Assembly (NCBI GenBank): GCA_026396065.1
Contig: JAPLXO010000004.1
Location: 82,387-124,529 of the forward strand
Reading direction: 5' to 3'
Source of the DNA: Candidatus Nomurabacteria bacterium
Lineage (GTDB): Bacteria > Patescibacteriota > Minisyncoccia > Phycocordibacterales > UBA9973
DNA length: 42,143 nt
The notes under the pieces were generated by a model. The model saw only the letters and a program-made list of their open reading frames with translations. It was not told the origin of the DNA and made no database searches. Positions 1 through 9,314 of the stretch are shown one piece after another. Made by a program: the position numbers and the translations under genes. Position 1 is the first letter of the stretch. Each line of letters begins with the position of its first letter.

Positions 1-1
1 A

Positions 2-997
2 ATGTTCGACACAGATGTCATTGTCATCGACCCTGAAAGGGAATACGAGTATTTAGCAGAAGCCGTAGGTGGAAGATATTTCAATATTTCTCTTTCTTCC
101 GATCACCATATCAATCCTTTTGATTTACCAATTCCAAGAGAAGATGAAACAGCAGAAGATGTCTTGCGTTCAAACATTATAAACTTGGTTGGACTTTTCC
201 GACTTATGCTAGGAGGATTAACTCCAGAAGAAGATTCACTTGTAGACCGAGCTATCTCTGAAACATATGCTATTAAAGATATTACACCTGATTCTGATTT
301 TTCTAATATTGAGCCACCACTTCTTTCAGACTTTGAAATGGTTCTATCTGGAATGGAGGGAAGTGATAGTGTCATACAAAGACTTGTAAAATATACTCGT
401 GGATCTTGGTCTACATTTTTAAACAAACCATCCAATGTGGATATCAATAAAAAATTTATTGTCTTTTCTGTGCGTGATATGGAAGACGAATTGAAACCAA
501 TTGCGATGTATATTGTTACTCACTTCATTTGGAATGCTGTACGTAAAAATTTAAAAAAGAGATTGCTCGTTGTGGACGAGGCTTGGTGGATGATGAAATC
601 TGAAGATACGGCTTCTTTCCTTTATAGTATCGCAAAACGTGGAAGAAAATACTTCCTAGGGCTAGCTACTATTACTCAAGATGCGGCTGACTTTATGAAA
701 TCTCCTTATGGTGTGCCTATTGTAACAAACTCTTCTATTCAAATACTTCTAAAACAATCACCATCTACTATAGATGTACTACAAAAGACGTTCAACCTTA
801 CAGATGAAGAAAAATATCTATTACTTGAATCTGGAGTAGGGGAAGGTATATTCTTCGCCGGTACAAAACACGTGGCTATTAAAGTAATAGCTTCATATAC
901 TGAAGATCAAATTATCACATCTGACCCATCACAAATTCTTTCTATCAAAAAAGCCAAGGCTGATCTGGAAGATGCCGAGGCTGTGGGGAAAAAGTAG
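2..997 (+). CDS. VirB4/TraC-like conjugative (T4SS) ATPase, C-terminal part; gene enters from left edge
   Basis: Motifs typical of VirB4-family ATPases (ISLSSDHHINPFDLP, RLLVVDEAWWMM Walker-B-like, GLATITQDAADF); N-terminus not in window. Confidence 0.85.
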   Translation: MFDTDVIVIDPEREYEYLAEAVGGRYFNISLSSDHHINPFDLPIPREDETAEDVLRSNIINLVGLFRLMLGGLTPEEDSLVDRAISETYAIKDITPDSDFSNIEPPLLSDFEMVLSGMEGSDSVIQRLVKYTRGSWSTFLNKPSNVDINKKFIVFSVRDMEDELKPIAMYIVTHFIWNAVRKNLKKRLLVVDEAWWMMKSEDTASFLYSIAKRGRKYFLGLATITQDAADFMKSPYGVPIVTNSSIQILLKQSPSTIDVLQKTFNLTDEEKYLLLESGVGEGIFFAGTKHVAIKVIASYTEDQIITSDPSQILSIKKAKADLEDAEAVGKK

Positions 998-1020
998 AAA
1001 ACAAAAGAAAAAGTGATATA

Positions 1021-2010
1021 ATGTATTTAATGAGAAATAAGATTTTCATACTAAGTTTCGCAATGTTTTTGAGTTTTTTCGCATTTTCTGCACATGCACA
1101 AGTAGCCAGCTCAGACATTTCAATAGATATTTCTCCAGAATTTCCAAAACCAAACGAAACTGTAAAAGTAACATTGAGCAGTTTTTCAATAGATTTAAAT
1201 AAATCAAACATTGCTTGGTCTGTAAATAGCAAAGAGGTGATTACGTCTGTAGGTAAAAAAGATTTCACTTTTGAAATGGGAGGGTTTGGTGAAAACACTT
1301 ATATAGAAGCAAAAATATATACAACAGGTGGCCAGAGTTTAATAAAAAATATTTCAGTTTCTTCTGCAAACATAGATATGCTTTGGGAGGCTTATGATTC
1401 TTATGTTCCACCTTTTTATAGAGGTAAAACACTGGCCTCACAAGAAATAAATTACAAAATAGTAGCAATACCAAATATGATGTCTGGTGGATATAGGGCT
1501 AATGCAGATCAAATGTCTTATACTTGGACAAAAGATGATGATGGGCAAGTAGAATCTTCTGGTTTTGGTAAAAGCTCTTTTATTTTTAAAAACACTTATT
1601 TAGAAAGTAGTAATACAATAGAAGTAGTAGCTTCTGATATAACAGGAAAGAATTCTACTTCTGGAAGTATTACAGTCACAGGATCAGATCCAAAAATAGT
1701 TTTTTACAGAAACGATCCTGTATTTGGAGTAGACATAGATCATGCATTAAAAGACAATTTTAATTTAAATAATAAAGGTGATTCAATATTTGTAGCACCA
1801 TATTTCTTTTCTCCAAAAATGATAAATTCACAAGAATTGGTTTTTGATTGGTCACTAAATGGGGAAGTAATAGCCACTCCAAACCCAAAAAATATACTTT
1901 CAATAAAACCAAACAATTCACAATCGGGTGTTGCCGTTATAAAAATTGCAGTAAATAATGCGCGATCACTTTTCCAAACTTTAGAAAAGACAATAAATGC
2001 TAATTTTTAA
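1021..2010 (+). CDS. Secreted hypothetical protein, Ig/PKD-like, in T4SS operon
   Basis: N-terminal signal-peptide-like hydrophobic segment (FILSFAMFLSFFAFSAHAQ), beta-rich repeats, 24 nt after the VirB4-like gene. Confidence 0.6.
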   Translation: MYLMRNKIFILSFAMFLSFFAFSAHAQVASSDISIDISPEFPKPNETVKVTLSSFSIDLNKSNIAWSVNSKEVITSVGKKDFTFEMGGFGENTYIEAKIYTTGGQSLIKNISVSSANIDMLWEAYDSYVPPFYRGKTLASQEINYKIVAIPNMMSGGYRANADQMSYTWTKDDDGQVESSGFGKSSFIFKNTYLESSNTIEVVASDITGKNSTSGSITVTGSDPKIVFYRNDPVFGVDIDHALKDNFNLNNKGDSIFVAPYFFSPKMINSQELVFDWSLNGEVIATPNPKNILSIKPNNSQSGVAVIKIAVNNARSLFQTLEKTINANF

Positions 2011-2012
2011 AA

Positions 2013-4085
2013 ATGATTAAAAAAATAACAAAAAAAATAATATTAGGACTTTATTTGGCAATATTTTTAATTGGTGGAATGGCTACACCATTTATCACAA
2101 ATGCTACAGGTAACTGTGCAGTGACTAGCGCTGTTTTTACAACAGGACCTAATTTTTCAGATCATGCTGGTTTTATGGACACACAGACTACTCCTTGGTA
2201 CAGCCTAGCAAATATAGGAAATAATACCGACAAAGTGGGTATAACAATTAATACTACAAATTGTTCTGGTGATACATTAAAAGTAAGTATCACATCAATT
2301 GGTGTTTCAACTGGTTTAGACCAAGATATTGGAAGTGATACAGGTGTTCCAGCAACTATAACTACTAGTACACATATGCCATCTCATCTACCTATAACAG
2401 TAGATAATACAGAAACAATAACTATACATTTACGCCCGGGGGAAACTCTTTGCAATGGTTCTCTTGCTGGAATAAATAATGACTGTTCTTACTATATAAC
2501 AGTATACAAACCAGGAGATGCTAACCTCGGTAATGATGTAGAAATTTATAGATCTTTTACTCCTTTATCACCAAACTTACACCCACAATCTAAATTGTTA
2601 TACGATTGTTCAGGAGAATGTTCTGATCCATGGTCACTAATAGAATATACGCCTAGAAATACGGCAATATTAGCATGTAAGGTACTTTCTGCTGAATTTG
2701 ATCCGTATGGATTCCAAGGTGGAACAACGCAATGGTATTACAACGGTGAAGGCAAGAGTCCTGTTACTGTAACAGTAAAGACTTCTGGTTGTACTGGTGT
2801 ACAACTACAAATAGCTGTCGCAGAACATTGGACTGTTGGGCTAAACGATGTAACCCAAGTAGCTAAAATGGAAAATTTAAAATATGTAGTAGATGGCACT
2901 GGAACAATAACAGCAAATCTTTGGCCAGGAGAAACAAATTGTCACAGGGTAGGTGGAAGTGGTTTTGATTGCCAATATTATCTAAAAGTTTATGGTATAC
3001 CAGATGGTACAACCTACAATACATTCAACCCAATACAACCACGTGGAAATTTACAATATATGTGTGATGGAATTACTTGTACTGGAGATGACTGGGGAGT
3101 GGAACCATCTGGAACAGAACAACATGTAAACACAATCACTGATTACTATCCATTGGCACCATTACCAGGAATAGGTGAGACATGTAGTCCAGATCCTTCT
3201 GATCCAAGTAAGACAAATTGCGTAAAAACTGCACCAGATCCAACCACTGGATGTTCTGGTTTTGCTTCATATTTAAATGCACTAATAAAAGTATTTATTG
3301 GTATCTCTGCTGTATTAGCAATGATAATGATAATAATGGGTGGAATAGAATATATGACTACGGAAGCAATATCAGGAAAGGAGAGTGGCAAAGAGAGAAT
3401 TACCAATTCAATCTTTGGATTATTACTCGCCCTTGGTGCATATATGTTACTAAATACAATAAATCCACAATTATTAAATATTGGGTTGTGTGGAATACCG
3501 GATGCTCAAGTAAGTATATCGCCAACAGATACTTCAAACGGATCAAATAATTCATTGTGTATATCAAACACAAACCCACCAAACCCAGACAGTGCAACTG
3601 GAACAAATATAACACTAAACCCTACTATGGTTAGTAAATACATACCTGCACGAGATCCATTAAACATTCCCGTTGGAATTAAATTACTAATAACTGCACA
3701 AACTTATACTGAGGGATTTTCTGATGTTCCACCACCACCAGGTGGCACTAAGTCATATAGGACAAATAACCCTGGAAATATAGGAAATACAGATGACGGA
3801 ACAACAAAAACATATCCAACATTAGCAGATGGAATAAAAGCGCAACGTGATATAGTAACAAATGTAGCAAATGGAACATCAACTAGTTACAAAATTGGAA
3901 GTAAACCAACCTGTGCTCTTGGATCTGAATCTTATAATGGATCTTTATATCAATACTTAAGAATATATAGTACTGGAGCAAGAATGAATAATAATTATTT
4001 AAATAGTATCATTGGATATTTTGCTCAAAACCAAAAAACAATTACGGGAAGAACAAAAATGTCTGAAATAGCAGCTTTAAATTAA
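2013..4085 (+). CDS. Secreted multi-domain protein with central VirB2/TrbC-like pilin (two TM) segment and possible C-terminal lysozyme-like domain
   Basis: Signal peptide; central GCSGFASYLNALIKVFIGISAVLAMIMIIMGGIEYMTTEA...GKERITNSIFGLLLALGAYMLLNTINPQLL resembles T4SS pilin; C-terminal TNNPGNIGNT...YPTLADGIKAQRDIV resembles NNPGN-type peptidoglycan hydrolase/lysozyme domains. Confidence 0.6.
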   Translation: MIKKITKKIILGLYLAIFLIGGMATPFITNATGNCAVTSAVFTTGPNFSDHAGFMDTQTTPWYSLANIGNNTDKVGITINTTNCSGDTLKVSITSIGVSTGLDQDIGSDTGVPATITTSTHMPSHLPITVDNTETITIHLRPGETLCNGSLAGINNDCSYYITVYKPGDANLGNDVEIYRSFTPLSPNLHPQSKLLYDCSGECSDPWSLIEYTPRNTAILACKVLSAEFDPYGFQGGTTQWYYNGEGKSPVTVTVKTSGCTGVQLQIAVAEHWTVGLNDVTQVAKMENLKYVVDGTGTITANLWPGETNCHRVGGSGFDCQYYLKVYGIPDGTTYNTFNPIQPRGNLQYMCDGITCTGDDWGVEPSGTEQHVNTITDYYPLAPLPGIGETCSPDPSDPSKTNCVKTAPDPTTGCSGFASYLNALIKVFIGISAVLAMIMIIMGGIEYMTTEAISGKESGKERITNSIFGLLLALGAYMLLNTINPQLLNIGLCGIPDAQVSISPTDTSNGSNNSLCISNTNPPNPDSATGTNITLNPTMVSKYIPARDPLNIPVGIKLLITAQTYTEGFSDVPPPPGGTKSYRTNNPGNIGNTDDGTTKTYPTLADGIKAQRDIVTNVANGTSTSYKIGSKPTCALGSESYNGSLYQYLRIYSTGARMNNNYLNSIIGYFAQNQKTITGRTKMSEIAALN

Positions 4086-4089
4086 AATT

Positions 4090-5478
4090 ATGTCCAAAAA
4101 AAATTTCACAATCTTAATAATAATCTTGGTATCTCTAACAGTTTTAATGTTTGGAATTATTTTATTATTTCCACAATCAAAACCAGCACAAATTATAAAA
4201 AGCGTAGTTCCTAGTGTTTTCCCTGTTGGAAATATGCCATCTACAAACACAAATACTCCTCCGGCAAATGTTTCTGGTCTTGGTGGATTGGTTCCTTTTG
4301 GAACCGACAATTTAAAACCGACAATAGAAGTAAATAAATTAAAATTACAAAAGATCTCAAGCTTCCCTGTAGCTGGTTTTGGTGTATATAATAAAGAAAT
4401 TTTTAAAGAAGTTGCTCCTATTATTCCTCCAGTTGCGACAGCAGAAACTGCAACAACGACAGCAACTGGTTTAAAACCTACAGATAAAAAATCAGTAATT
4501 GCAAAACCTACTCCTCCAGCTACTGTTTTTATTACTGCTGTTAGATATGTTGATAAAAAAACTGGAAATATTTATCAAAATCTTGCAGATAATATAAACG
4601 AGAGGCAATTTACAAGTACAATTATTGCAAAAGTGCATGACGCATTTTTTGGAAACAATTCTGGTACAGTAGCGATGCGTTATTTAAAAGACGATAATCT
4701 TACAATAGAAAGTTTTCTAGGAAACCTGCCAAAAGAAGTCTTGGGAGGGGATACCACAGCTGATACTGATGTAAAAGGTGTTTTCTTGCCTGAAAATATT
4801 ACAGATCTGAGTATCTCACCAGACAAAGCTAAATTATTTTATATTTTCAATTTAAATAAAAATGCTATTGGTGTATCATCTGGAATACTTGGTGATAAAA
4901 AATCACAAATATTTAGTTCTCCATTTACTGAATGGCTTACACAATGGCCAAATGAAAAGATGATTACTTTAACCACAAAACCATCTACTAATGTACCAGG
5001 TTATATGTATTCAATAGACCCTTCAAAAAAGGATTTTAAAAAAGTGTTAGGTAGTATTAATGGATTAACTACAAACACAAGCCCATCTGGAAGATTGGTC
5101 CTTTATAGTAGCTCAAAAAATAATTCGATTAATTTATATTTATATAATACAGACACAGGACGTTCAGATTTACTCGGTGTAAAAACACTACCAGAAAAAT
5201 GTGTGTGGACAAAAGCAAGCGACGAAATATATTGTGCTGTACCAGGATCTTTAGATAGAGCTAGTTATCCTGATGATTGGTATCAAGGAATAATCTCTTT
5301 TGGAGACCAAATCTGGAAAATTGATGCTACAAATGAAAGTGCTACCACAATAGCTGATCCTGTTGTAATTTCTGGAGAAGAAGTAGACGGTATAAAACTT
5401 GCCTTAGATGATAGCGAGAACTTCTTATTTTTTGTAAACAAAAAAGATTCTTACCTTTGGCAACTTAATTTAAAATAA
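4090..5478 (+). CDS. Membrane-anchored protein with beta-propeller-like C-terminal region
   Basis: N-terminal TM helix (FTILIIILVSLTVLMFGIILLF), Pro/Thr-rich linker, repeated beta-strand segments; co-directional with T4SS genes. Confidence 0.5.
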   Translation: MSKKNFTILIIILVSLTVLMFGIILLFPQSKPAQIIKSVVPSVFPVGNMPSTNTNTPPANVSGLGGLVPFGTDNLKPTIEVNKLKLQKISSFPVAGFGVYNKEIFKEVAPIIPPVATAETATTTATGLKPTDKKSVIAKPTPPATVFITAVRYVDKKTGNIYQNLADNINERQFTSTIIAKVHDAFFGNNSGTVAMRYLKDDNLTIESFLGNLPKEVLGGDTTADTDVKGVFLPENITDLSISPDKAKLFYIFNLNKNAIGVSSGILGDKKSQIFSSPFTEWLTQWPNEKMITLTTKPSTNVPGYMYSIDPSKKDFKKVLGSINGLTTNTSPSGRLVLYSSSKNNSINLYLYNTDTGRSDLLGVKTLPEKCVWTKASDEIYCAVPGSLDRASYPDDWYQGIISFGDQIWKIDATNESATTIADPVVISGEEVDGIKLALDDSENFLFFVNKKDSYLWQLNLK

Positions 5479-5479
5479 T

Positions 5480-5560
5480 CCACCTCATCCCACGACTTCT
5501 CCTTATAAAGTAGAAGGAGCTAAAACCCTCTCCTTAACAAGGAGAGGGTAGGGTGAGGTT
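5480..5560. repeat. Intergenic palindromic repeat element (two nested hairpins)
   Basis: cacctcatccca...ctccttataaagtagaaggag...ccctctccttaacaaggagagggtagggtgagg; related copies at 20957, 30793 and 35267. Confidence 0.75.
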
Positions 5561-5561
5561 C

Positions 5562-6044
5562 TTAAATTTCTCCTATATATTTAATTACGACTCTGCGAGA
5601 TGGCCCAAAACCAGTAGATTCTGATTTTAAATCGTTTGAATTTGAAACATATTCATGCACAATACGGCGATCAAAAGCAGACATAGGATCGACTTCGATA
5701 CTAGATTTAAAATAACGAGCTCTTTCAGCTATCATATGTGCAATAGCTTTGACATTATCAACTCTTTTCTTTTGAAAACCACCAACATCTATTAAAATTC
5801 CTTCATGAATTTCTTGACCTTCTTCTTTTGAAAGAGCTTTCCCTTCAACTACTCTTTTAACTAAATGATTTAGAGCATGCAACGCTTCACCTTCACGACT
5901 GGTAAAAAGATACGGATTATTAACATCAACAGAATACCAAACTGTATTAGAATTATCTTCTTGAGAAATAAGAACTTCTTTAACAGAAACATCCATTTTT
6001 TCAATAATTTCTTTTATTAAATTTTGTATTTCTTGTTGATTCAT
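5562..6044 (-). CDS. jag: Jag/KhpB-like KH-R3H RNA-binding protein
   Basis: Jag-like sequence (LFTSREGEALHALNHLVKRVVE, VDVGGFQKKRVDNVKAIAHMIAERARYFKSSIEVDPMSAFDRRIVHEYV); position after yidC. Confidence 0.85.
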   Translation of the reverse strand: MNQQEIQNLIKEIIEKMDVSVKEVLISQEDNSNTVWYSVDVNNPYLFTSREGEALHALNHLVKRVVEGKALSKEEGQEIHEGILIDVGGFQKKRVDNVKAIAHMIAERARYFKSSIEVDPMSAFDRRIVHEYVSNSNDLKSESTGFGPSRRVVIKYIGEI

Positions 6045-6055
6045 AAATTTAAAAA

Positions 6056-6796
6056 TTATTTTACTTCTACAGCAAGACTAATTTTCTTCCTATTAACATG
6101 AATTTGCTGAAAGACAGTAAACATATTACTTGTAATCCAATACAATGCTATTGCTCCGGAAATCTTGTAAGCAATAATGATGATAAGGAATGGGAAGATG
6201 TACTTCATTTGCATTTGCATACTAGAAGCAAAACTGTCTTGAAATGATTTTGGTCCATCTTTCTTCTCAGATACTGGTGGTTTTGGCATATAGTGTGCCT
6301 GTAAAAATTGAGATGCTCCAGCTAAAATAGCTAAAAGTAAACTTGGTTTTGAAATATCTAAAAGACCAATAAACATATTGTTAATATGAACTGGATTTTT
6401 AACAAAAGAATACAAGAATGCTGTATCAAAACCTGTACCTTGATTAAAACGCAAAAATACATAATAAAGAGCAAAAATTATTGGGATTTGAATCAAAACC
6501 AAAAGACAACCAGAAAATGGATTAGTCTTATATTTTTTATAAAGTTCAAAGGTTTGTTTTGCTTGTTCTTCTTTACTTGCACCAGAAGCTTTAACCTTCG
6601 CTATTTCTGGCTCAAGAAGCTTCATTTTGGCTTGTGATTCAATTGAACGGCGTGAAAGGGGGATAAGTATTGTTTTAACAAGAAGAGTCAAAATAATAAC
6701 AGCAACACCTACGTCGCCCCCAGGAACAACAGAAACTATTACGGCTAGAAGGTTTAAAAGTGGTTTATAGAGAAGTGTATTCCAAATATTTAACAT
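6056..6796 (-). CDS. yidC: YidC/Oxa1 membrane protein insertase
   Basis: VVPGGDVGVAVIILTLLVKTILIPLSRRSIESQAKMKLLEPEIAKVK and NPFSGCLLVLIQIPIIFALYYV are family hallmarks. Confidence 0.95.
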   Translation of the reverse strand: MLNIWNTLLYKPLLNLLAVIVSVVPGGDVGVAVIILTLLVKTILIPLSRRSIESQAKMKLLEPEIAKVKASGASKEEQAKQTFELYKKYKTNPFSGCLLVLIQIPIIFALYYVFLRFNQGTGFDTAFLYSFVKNPVHINNMFIGLLDISKPSLLLAILAGASQFLQAHYMPKPPVSEKKDGPKSFQDSFASSMQMQMKYIFPFLIIIIAYKISGAIALYWITSNMFTVFQQIHVNRKKISLAVEVK

Positions 6797-6832
6797 CTTC
6801 TCATTCTATACGAAAAAAGGTAAAAAGCAAAA

Positions 6833-7084
6833 TTATTTTAATGGATCCATATGATTCTTTTGCCAAGGATGGCAACGAAGGATACGCCGAAAACCCAAAA
6901 AAGTTCCTTTTAAAATACCATATTTGTTTATAGCCTCTTTGGTATACTCTGAGCAGGTTGGATAAAAAACACAAACAGATTTTTTAACAATACCTAGACG
7001 CCTTAAAATACCCTGATCTGGGGATAAGGTTTTTTGGTAAAGACTAATTAATTTTGTTGAGTATGATTTTAATTTCATTTTCAA
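6833..7084 (-). CDS. yidD: YidD membrane protein insertion efficiency factor
   Basis: ISLYQKTLSPDQG...CVFYPTCSEYTKEAINKYGILKGTFLGFRRILRCHPW. Confidence 0.95.
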   Translation of the reverse strand: MKMKLKSYSTKLISLYQKTLSPDQGILRRLGIVKKSVCVFYPTCSEYTKEAINKYGILKGTFLGFRRILRCHPWQKNHMDPLK

Positions 7085-7406
7085 GATTTATTATTGGATT
7101 ATAAGAGTTATTTTTTCTACCACCAAAAACACCTTCGCTGTTTTTACCAAACAAAATAACACCATTCAACCCTTTTGGGAGTATTAAAAAATATTTTCTT
7201 AATACAGCATAACCTCTTCTACGTAATAAGTTTCTAACCACAGCTTTTTTAGACACTGTTTTAGGTGTAATGAAAGAAATTTGTGATACGGAGGCATTTT
7301 TATTTAAAAGAAATTTAAAAGACAAGTTCGCAGAATTAATAAACCTTCCTTCTTTGAAGATTTTTTCAACCGTTTTGCGGTCAGCTCTGTTTTTTTTAGG
7401 TAGCAT
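7044..7406 (-). CDS. rnpA: Ribonuclease P protein component
   Basis: LPKKNRADRKTVEKIFKEG...VSKKAVVRNLLRRRGYAVLRKY; between rpmH and yidD. Confidence 0.9.
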   Translation of the reverse strand: MLPKKNRADRKTVEKIFKEGRFINSANLSFKFLLNKNASVSQISFITPKTVSKKAVVRNLLRRRGYAVLRKYFLILPKGLNGVILFGKNSEGVFGGRKNNSYNPIINLENEIKIILNKIN

Positions 7407-7431
7407 AGAAAAAGCAAAAGACGTAAAACAC

Positions 7432-7566
7432 TTAGACGGTAAGCTTTTTTCGTCCTTTTTGAAGTCTTCTTTTTAATACATTTTTACCAGTTTTAGACTT
7501 GGATCGAACGAGAAAACCATGAGTTTTTGCTCTTTTTCGCTTTTTTGGTTGATATGTTTGTGACAT
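7432..7566 (-). CDS. rpmH: 50S ribosomal protein L34 (44 aa, not in the supplied ORF list)
   Basis: Manual translation of minus strand: [44 protein letters not shown]; canonical L34 motif and gene order. Confidence 0.95.
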   Translation of the reverse strand: MSQTYQPKKRKRAKTHGFLVRSKSKTGKNVLKRRLQKGRKKLTV

Positions 7567-7714
7567 AAATGTATTCTATAATATTTTTCTTTATAAATCA
7601 AGAATGTGCTCGAGAAGTGTGAAAGTTAAACAAAAAAGTTATCAACAGTTTATAAACATAGTTAATAAGTTTATACAACTACCATAATAAAAAGAAGTCG
7701 CTATAATATAGCAT
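7567..7714. promoter_or_regulatory. Candidate oriC (rpmH-dnaA intergenic) with DnaA-box-like sites
   Basis: TTATCAACA (7639-7647), TTATAAACA (7650-7658), TTATACAAC (7671-7679), offsets 11 and 21 bp, in the classic rpmH-dnaA location. Confidence 0.6.
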
Positions 7715-9073
7715 ATGATAAATACAAAAGAGCTTTGGAAGAACTGCCTTGGCCAAATCGAAAATGATGTCTCAAAAGCAAATTTTAGTACATGGTTTCG
7801 AAATACATGTATTCTAAAAGAAGATGCTGGAATAATATATATAGGAGTACCAAATGAATTTGTTCGTGATTGGTTAAAAAATAAATATCATAAACTTATT
7901 ACTAAAACCATAGCCGATTTCTTTGACACAATGAGAGCTGTTGAATATTCAATTACTAAAATTGAGGGGATTCAAGAAGAGGTAAAAAACCAAAACAACG
8001 CGTCATTTATAAACAAAGAGCTACCACTAAAAGATCTTTATAATATAAACAAAGAGGACAATTTAAACCCTAGATATAAATTTGATTCTTTTATTGTTGG
8101 ATCTTTTAACGAGTTGGCATATGCAGCAGCACAAGCAATTATTGCAAAACCTGGAATGAGCTACAATCCTTTTTTTGTATATGGTGGAACTGGTCTAGGA
8201 AAAACACATTTAATCCAAGGTATTGGTAATTCTGTAAAAGAAAAATATCCAGATAAAAAAGTTCACTATATAACTCTCGAAAAATTTGCTACCGACTTAG
8301 TAAATTCTTTTCAATTTGGTAATAATAAAGCAAATTCTTTTAAGGAAAAATATAGAAAATATGATCTATTAATTATTGATGATATTCAATTTATTGGAAA
8401 AATGGAAAAAACACAGGAAGAATTATTTCATACTTTCAATACATTCTACGAAAACAACAAGCAAATTGTTTTTTCTTCTGACAAACATCCAAATTTTATT
8501 CCAGGGCTTGAAGACAGATTAAAATCTAGGTTTGCTGCCGGAATGATAGTAGATGTTTCTGAGCCTGAATATGAATCTCGTTTAGCTATTTTAAAAGTTA
8601 AATTACAAGAATTTGGTATAAACTTAGATGAAGAGGTTGTGCAATATATTGCATCCTCTATTCAGGGGAATATTCGTGAATTAGAAGGTAGCTTAAATAC
8701 AATTATTTGCCAATATAGACTAAAAAATAGACCTATTTCATTAAATGAGGTAAAAACCTTATTAAAAAACAACATAAAACCCAAAAAGGGTGTTGTGATA
8801 AAAGATATTGTAAAAATAATAGCAGATTTTTACAACCTAGAAGAAGCAGAAATTTATGAAAAGACACGCAGAAAAGAAATCGTGAAAGCTCGACAAGTTG
8901 TAATGTATATTTTGAGAGAAGATTTTAATATTTCATACCCATTAATTGGACAAAAACTTGGAGGGAAAGACCACACAACAGTAATACACTCACATTTAAA
9001 AATAAAAAGTTCAATAAAAACAGACGCGTCACTTGTTTCTGAGTTAGAACAAATTAGAATCCTGTTTAAATAA
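7715..9073 (+). CDS. dnaA: Chromosomal replication initiator DnaA
   Basis: Walker A GGTGLGKTHL, Walker B LLIIDDIQF, C-terminal LGGKDHTTVIHS signature. Confidence 0.98.
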   Translation: MINTKELWKNCLGQIENDVSKANFSTWFRNTCILKEDAGIIYIGVPNEFVRDWLKNKYHKLITKTIADFFDTMRAVEYSITKIEGIQEEVKNQNNASFINKELPLKDLYNINKEDNLNPRYKFDSFIVGSFNELAYAAAQAIIAKPGMSYNPFFVYGGTGLGKTHLIQGIGNSVKEKYPDKKVHYITLEKFATDLVNSFQFGNNKANSFKEKYRKYDLLIIDDIQFIGKMEKTQEELFHTFNTFYENNKQIVFSSDKHPNFIPGLEDRLKSRFAAGMIVDVSEPEYESRLAILKVKLQEFGINLDEEVVQYIASSIQGNIRELEGSLNTIICQYRLKNRPISLNEVKTLLKNNIKPKKGVVIKDIVKIIADFYNLEEAEIYEKTRRKEIVKARQVVMYILREDFNISYPLIGQKLGGKDHTTVIHSHLKIKSSIKTDASLVSELEQIRILFK

Positions 9074-9314
9074 TTGTTGAAAAAGTGTTGAGAAGTGTAA
9101 ATAATTATTATAATAAAGTTTAATAAAAAAGAGTATTAAAAAATAAAAGATAAAATAATTAAAAGTTCAAATAGTTATTATAAAGAAGAAAAAATTAAAA
9201 TTAACAAAAAAGTATTTGTTAATAAGGGTAAAAAAAGTTATACACTTATTAACATAGATAATAGTAATAATAAATTTATATAAGAAGATATTAGAAATTA
9301 AATGAATAACAAAT
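9074..9314. promoter_or_regulatory. dnaA-dnaN intergenic, very AT-rich, second candidate origin segment
   Basis: TTATACACT (9238-9246) and overlapping TTATTAACA (9246-9254) in A/T-rich sequence. Confidence 0.4.

Noticed and set aside
3218-3550. ORF overlapping the pilin-like gene in another frame
   Set aside because: Low-complexity shadow ORF of a well-supported coding frame
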